DNA from: Macrobrachium rosenbergii
Lineage: Eukaryota > Arthropoda > Malacostraca > Decapoda > Palaemonidae
Direction of reading: 5' to 3'
Assembly: GCF_040412425.1 (NCBI RefSeq)
Contig: NC_089762.1
Coordinates: forward strand, 21,391,647 to 21,455,646
DNA length: 64,000 bases
Shown piece by piece: positions 62,815 to 64,000 of the stretch. The notes under the pieces were generated by a model. It was not told the origin of the DNA. It saw nothing but the letters and a program-made list of their open reading frames with translations, and did not search any database. The position numbers and the translations under genes were made by a program. Position 1 is the stretch's first letter. The number at the start of each line of letters is the position of its first letter.

Positions 62815-64000
62815 TCAGTGGGAGGAAGCAGGTTTGTTTCCTCTATCGAGGCCACTTTTCCTCTCGGGAGACGGATCCAGCCCTGCCTCTGAAGGGGCTC
62901 GACCTCTACCCCCCCTTGCGCTCCTATTAAGGCCGTGAAAGACCCCACGGCCCTCATAGGTAGGATTGTACGCCGGCGAGGAGACATACGTAGGCACAGC
63001 AAGGGATTGGGCTGGTTGAACCAGCACATACTGTTGGGGTTGGGCCTTGGAGGTGGACGGTTGGCTCACCGTCGAGACCGGAACTGCCTGAACAACCATC
63101 TGATGTTGTGGTCTCCTGTGCTTCCTGTAACGTTTCCCAGGCCTATTCTGGGAACCGCCAAACTCAGAGGTCTTCCGCTTAGGAGCGGAGATACCCCACC
63201 GGGAGCGCAGACTCTGGTTGGCCCTGGTTGCTTCGCCCAGGACACTGGAGACTTCATCGTCTGGGAAAAGGTTGTCTCCCCAGAAAGAACTCTTCATGAG
63301 CCTGTTAGGCTCATGACGAATGGTGGCATCAGCAAAGATAAACTTATGGCAGTTCATCTTTGCTACCATGAAGTCGTACAGGTCCGACTGGAACCCTGCT
63401 AACAGGGATTTAGTCAGAACCTGAAACAATGGCTCCTCTGCAAAGGAGACGGCGGTCGCTTCTGACAGGCACAGCGAGTTCAAAGACCGGCTCAACCGAC
63501 ATCGTGCCTCGAACTCAGCCTTCAGGAGAGCTTCCGTAAGCTTTGGAAGCTGCTCGCTGAACTGGTTTGACGTGCAATCTGTGTCCAATTTACTGACAGT
63601 AAATGTGGACGGAGCGTCTTTCCAGAACTCGTCACCCCCGGGGAAGATCAGAGACGTAGGGTCTGATTCCCGAAGCTGAGGCAAGGGTTTGCCTTCCAAG
63701 CAAGCCTGAGCAGTTGCGATAGCAACCTTGTTCAGGCAGGGAGTGGGCAGCCTATCACCGAGAGAAAACATAGTGAAGTTGCCCTTGAAGGGGTCAACTT
63801 CTTGTTCTCTGCCTGCCACTCGGTAAAAGTGCGCAAGAGAGCAGATTGCGCCTGATCCCTAGGGAAAATCACTGTCTCCTTAGGGACCTTATCTGAGCGG
63901 ACCCAGGCTTCCTTCGTCAGCCTAACGAAGCCTGGGTAGGGGGGCAAGAGATCAGCCGGGAAGAACTCCAGTTCTTCTAGACGTCTGGTACCTAGGCCTT
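62815..64000 (-). pseudogene. DIRS gag-like protein, one frameshift, start beyond window
   Basis: Two overlapping frames make up one protein. The upstream part enters from the window end (ELEFFPADLLPPYPGFVRLT) and stops making sense near TEWQAENKKLTP; the downstream 334-codon frame picks up at DPFKGNFTMFSLGDRLPTPC, so a frameshift lies near 63785. The C-terminal third is basic (KRKTSEFGGSQNRPGKRYRK) followed by Gln/Pro/Ser-rich text and an RG motif (SARGGRGRAP), typical of a nucleic-acid-binding tail. The N-terminal part is helical. No zinc knuckle is visible. Its place in front of the RT and the architecture match DIRS ORF1. Confidence 0.75.

Larger units (their letters stand above)
60105..64000 (-). 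mobile_element. DIRS-like tyrosine-recombinase retrotransposon, defective, continues past window end
   Basis: On the minus strand the order is gag-like (64000 to 62815), reverse transcriptase remnant and RNase H (62741 to 61608), then tyrosine recombinase (61475 to about 60640), followed by the inverted terminal motif at about 60.1-60.2 kb. This gag-RT/RH-YR order without an integrase or protease is diagnostic of DIRS elements, which replicate through a circular intermediate inserted by the recombinase. Every module carries lesions, so the copy is dead. Confidence 0.88.

Noticed and set aside
62935..63402. 155-codon plus-strand open frame
   Set aside because: Antisense shadow of the DIRS gag-like frame.

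Overview
The window reads as eukaryotic, intron-rich, repeat-dense DNA, most likely from a decapod crustacean. The reasons are long (GA/CT)n, (CA)n and (TA)n tracts, two DIRS-type tyrosine-recombinase retrotransposons, mariner- and piggyBac-type non-autonomous elements, a short AACCT (arthropod telomere-type) run and a SINE of a kind common in decapods. The species is inferred from this character, not from a diagnostic gene. No bacterial-style genes, CRISPR array, rRNA or tRNA gene was seen.

Layout. 1-2078 is the truncated front part (gag-like region plus reverse transcriptase) of a DIRS-like element on the + strand. 2409-2459 and 45483-45659 are two phase-compatible (1-1) exons, apparently of one + strand host gene for an RNA-binding/nuclear type low-complexity protein; about 43 kb of intron separates them. 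That intron holds MITEs, microsatellites, a 35-bp minisatellite (7742-8080), an unrecognised degenerate minus-strand element (15.1-17.2 kb), a purine-biased block (18.3-23 kb), a Tigger/pogo-type transposase fossil (23.0-23.7 kb, minus), an RTE-type LINE tail (33.3-33.7 kb) and several TA-flanked inverted-repeat elements. Downstream of the second exon come a 2.2-kb TTAA-flanked piggyBac-type element built from ~370-bp tandem units (46600-48770), tandem duplications, a SINE, mariner-type copies and long CT tracts. From about 60.1 kb to the window end a second, different DIRS-like element lies on the minus strand (gag, RT/RNase H, tyrosine recombinase, in that order). It is defective, having lost the RT palm and two RNase H carboxylates.

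The most notable observation is a family of four ~77-89 nt hairpins inside the big intron (30409-30491, 36310-36398, 38313-38389, 40105-40181). They share a nearly invariant ~50-nt core. Their outer stems differ in sequence between copies, yet in every copy the two arms still pair. This looks like a microRNA-like or otherwise structured-RNA cluster carried in the host transcript. I do not recognise it as a known family. Everything here was read by eye; no alignment, folding or database search was run.
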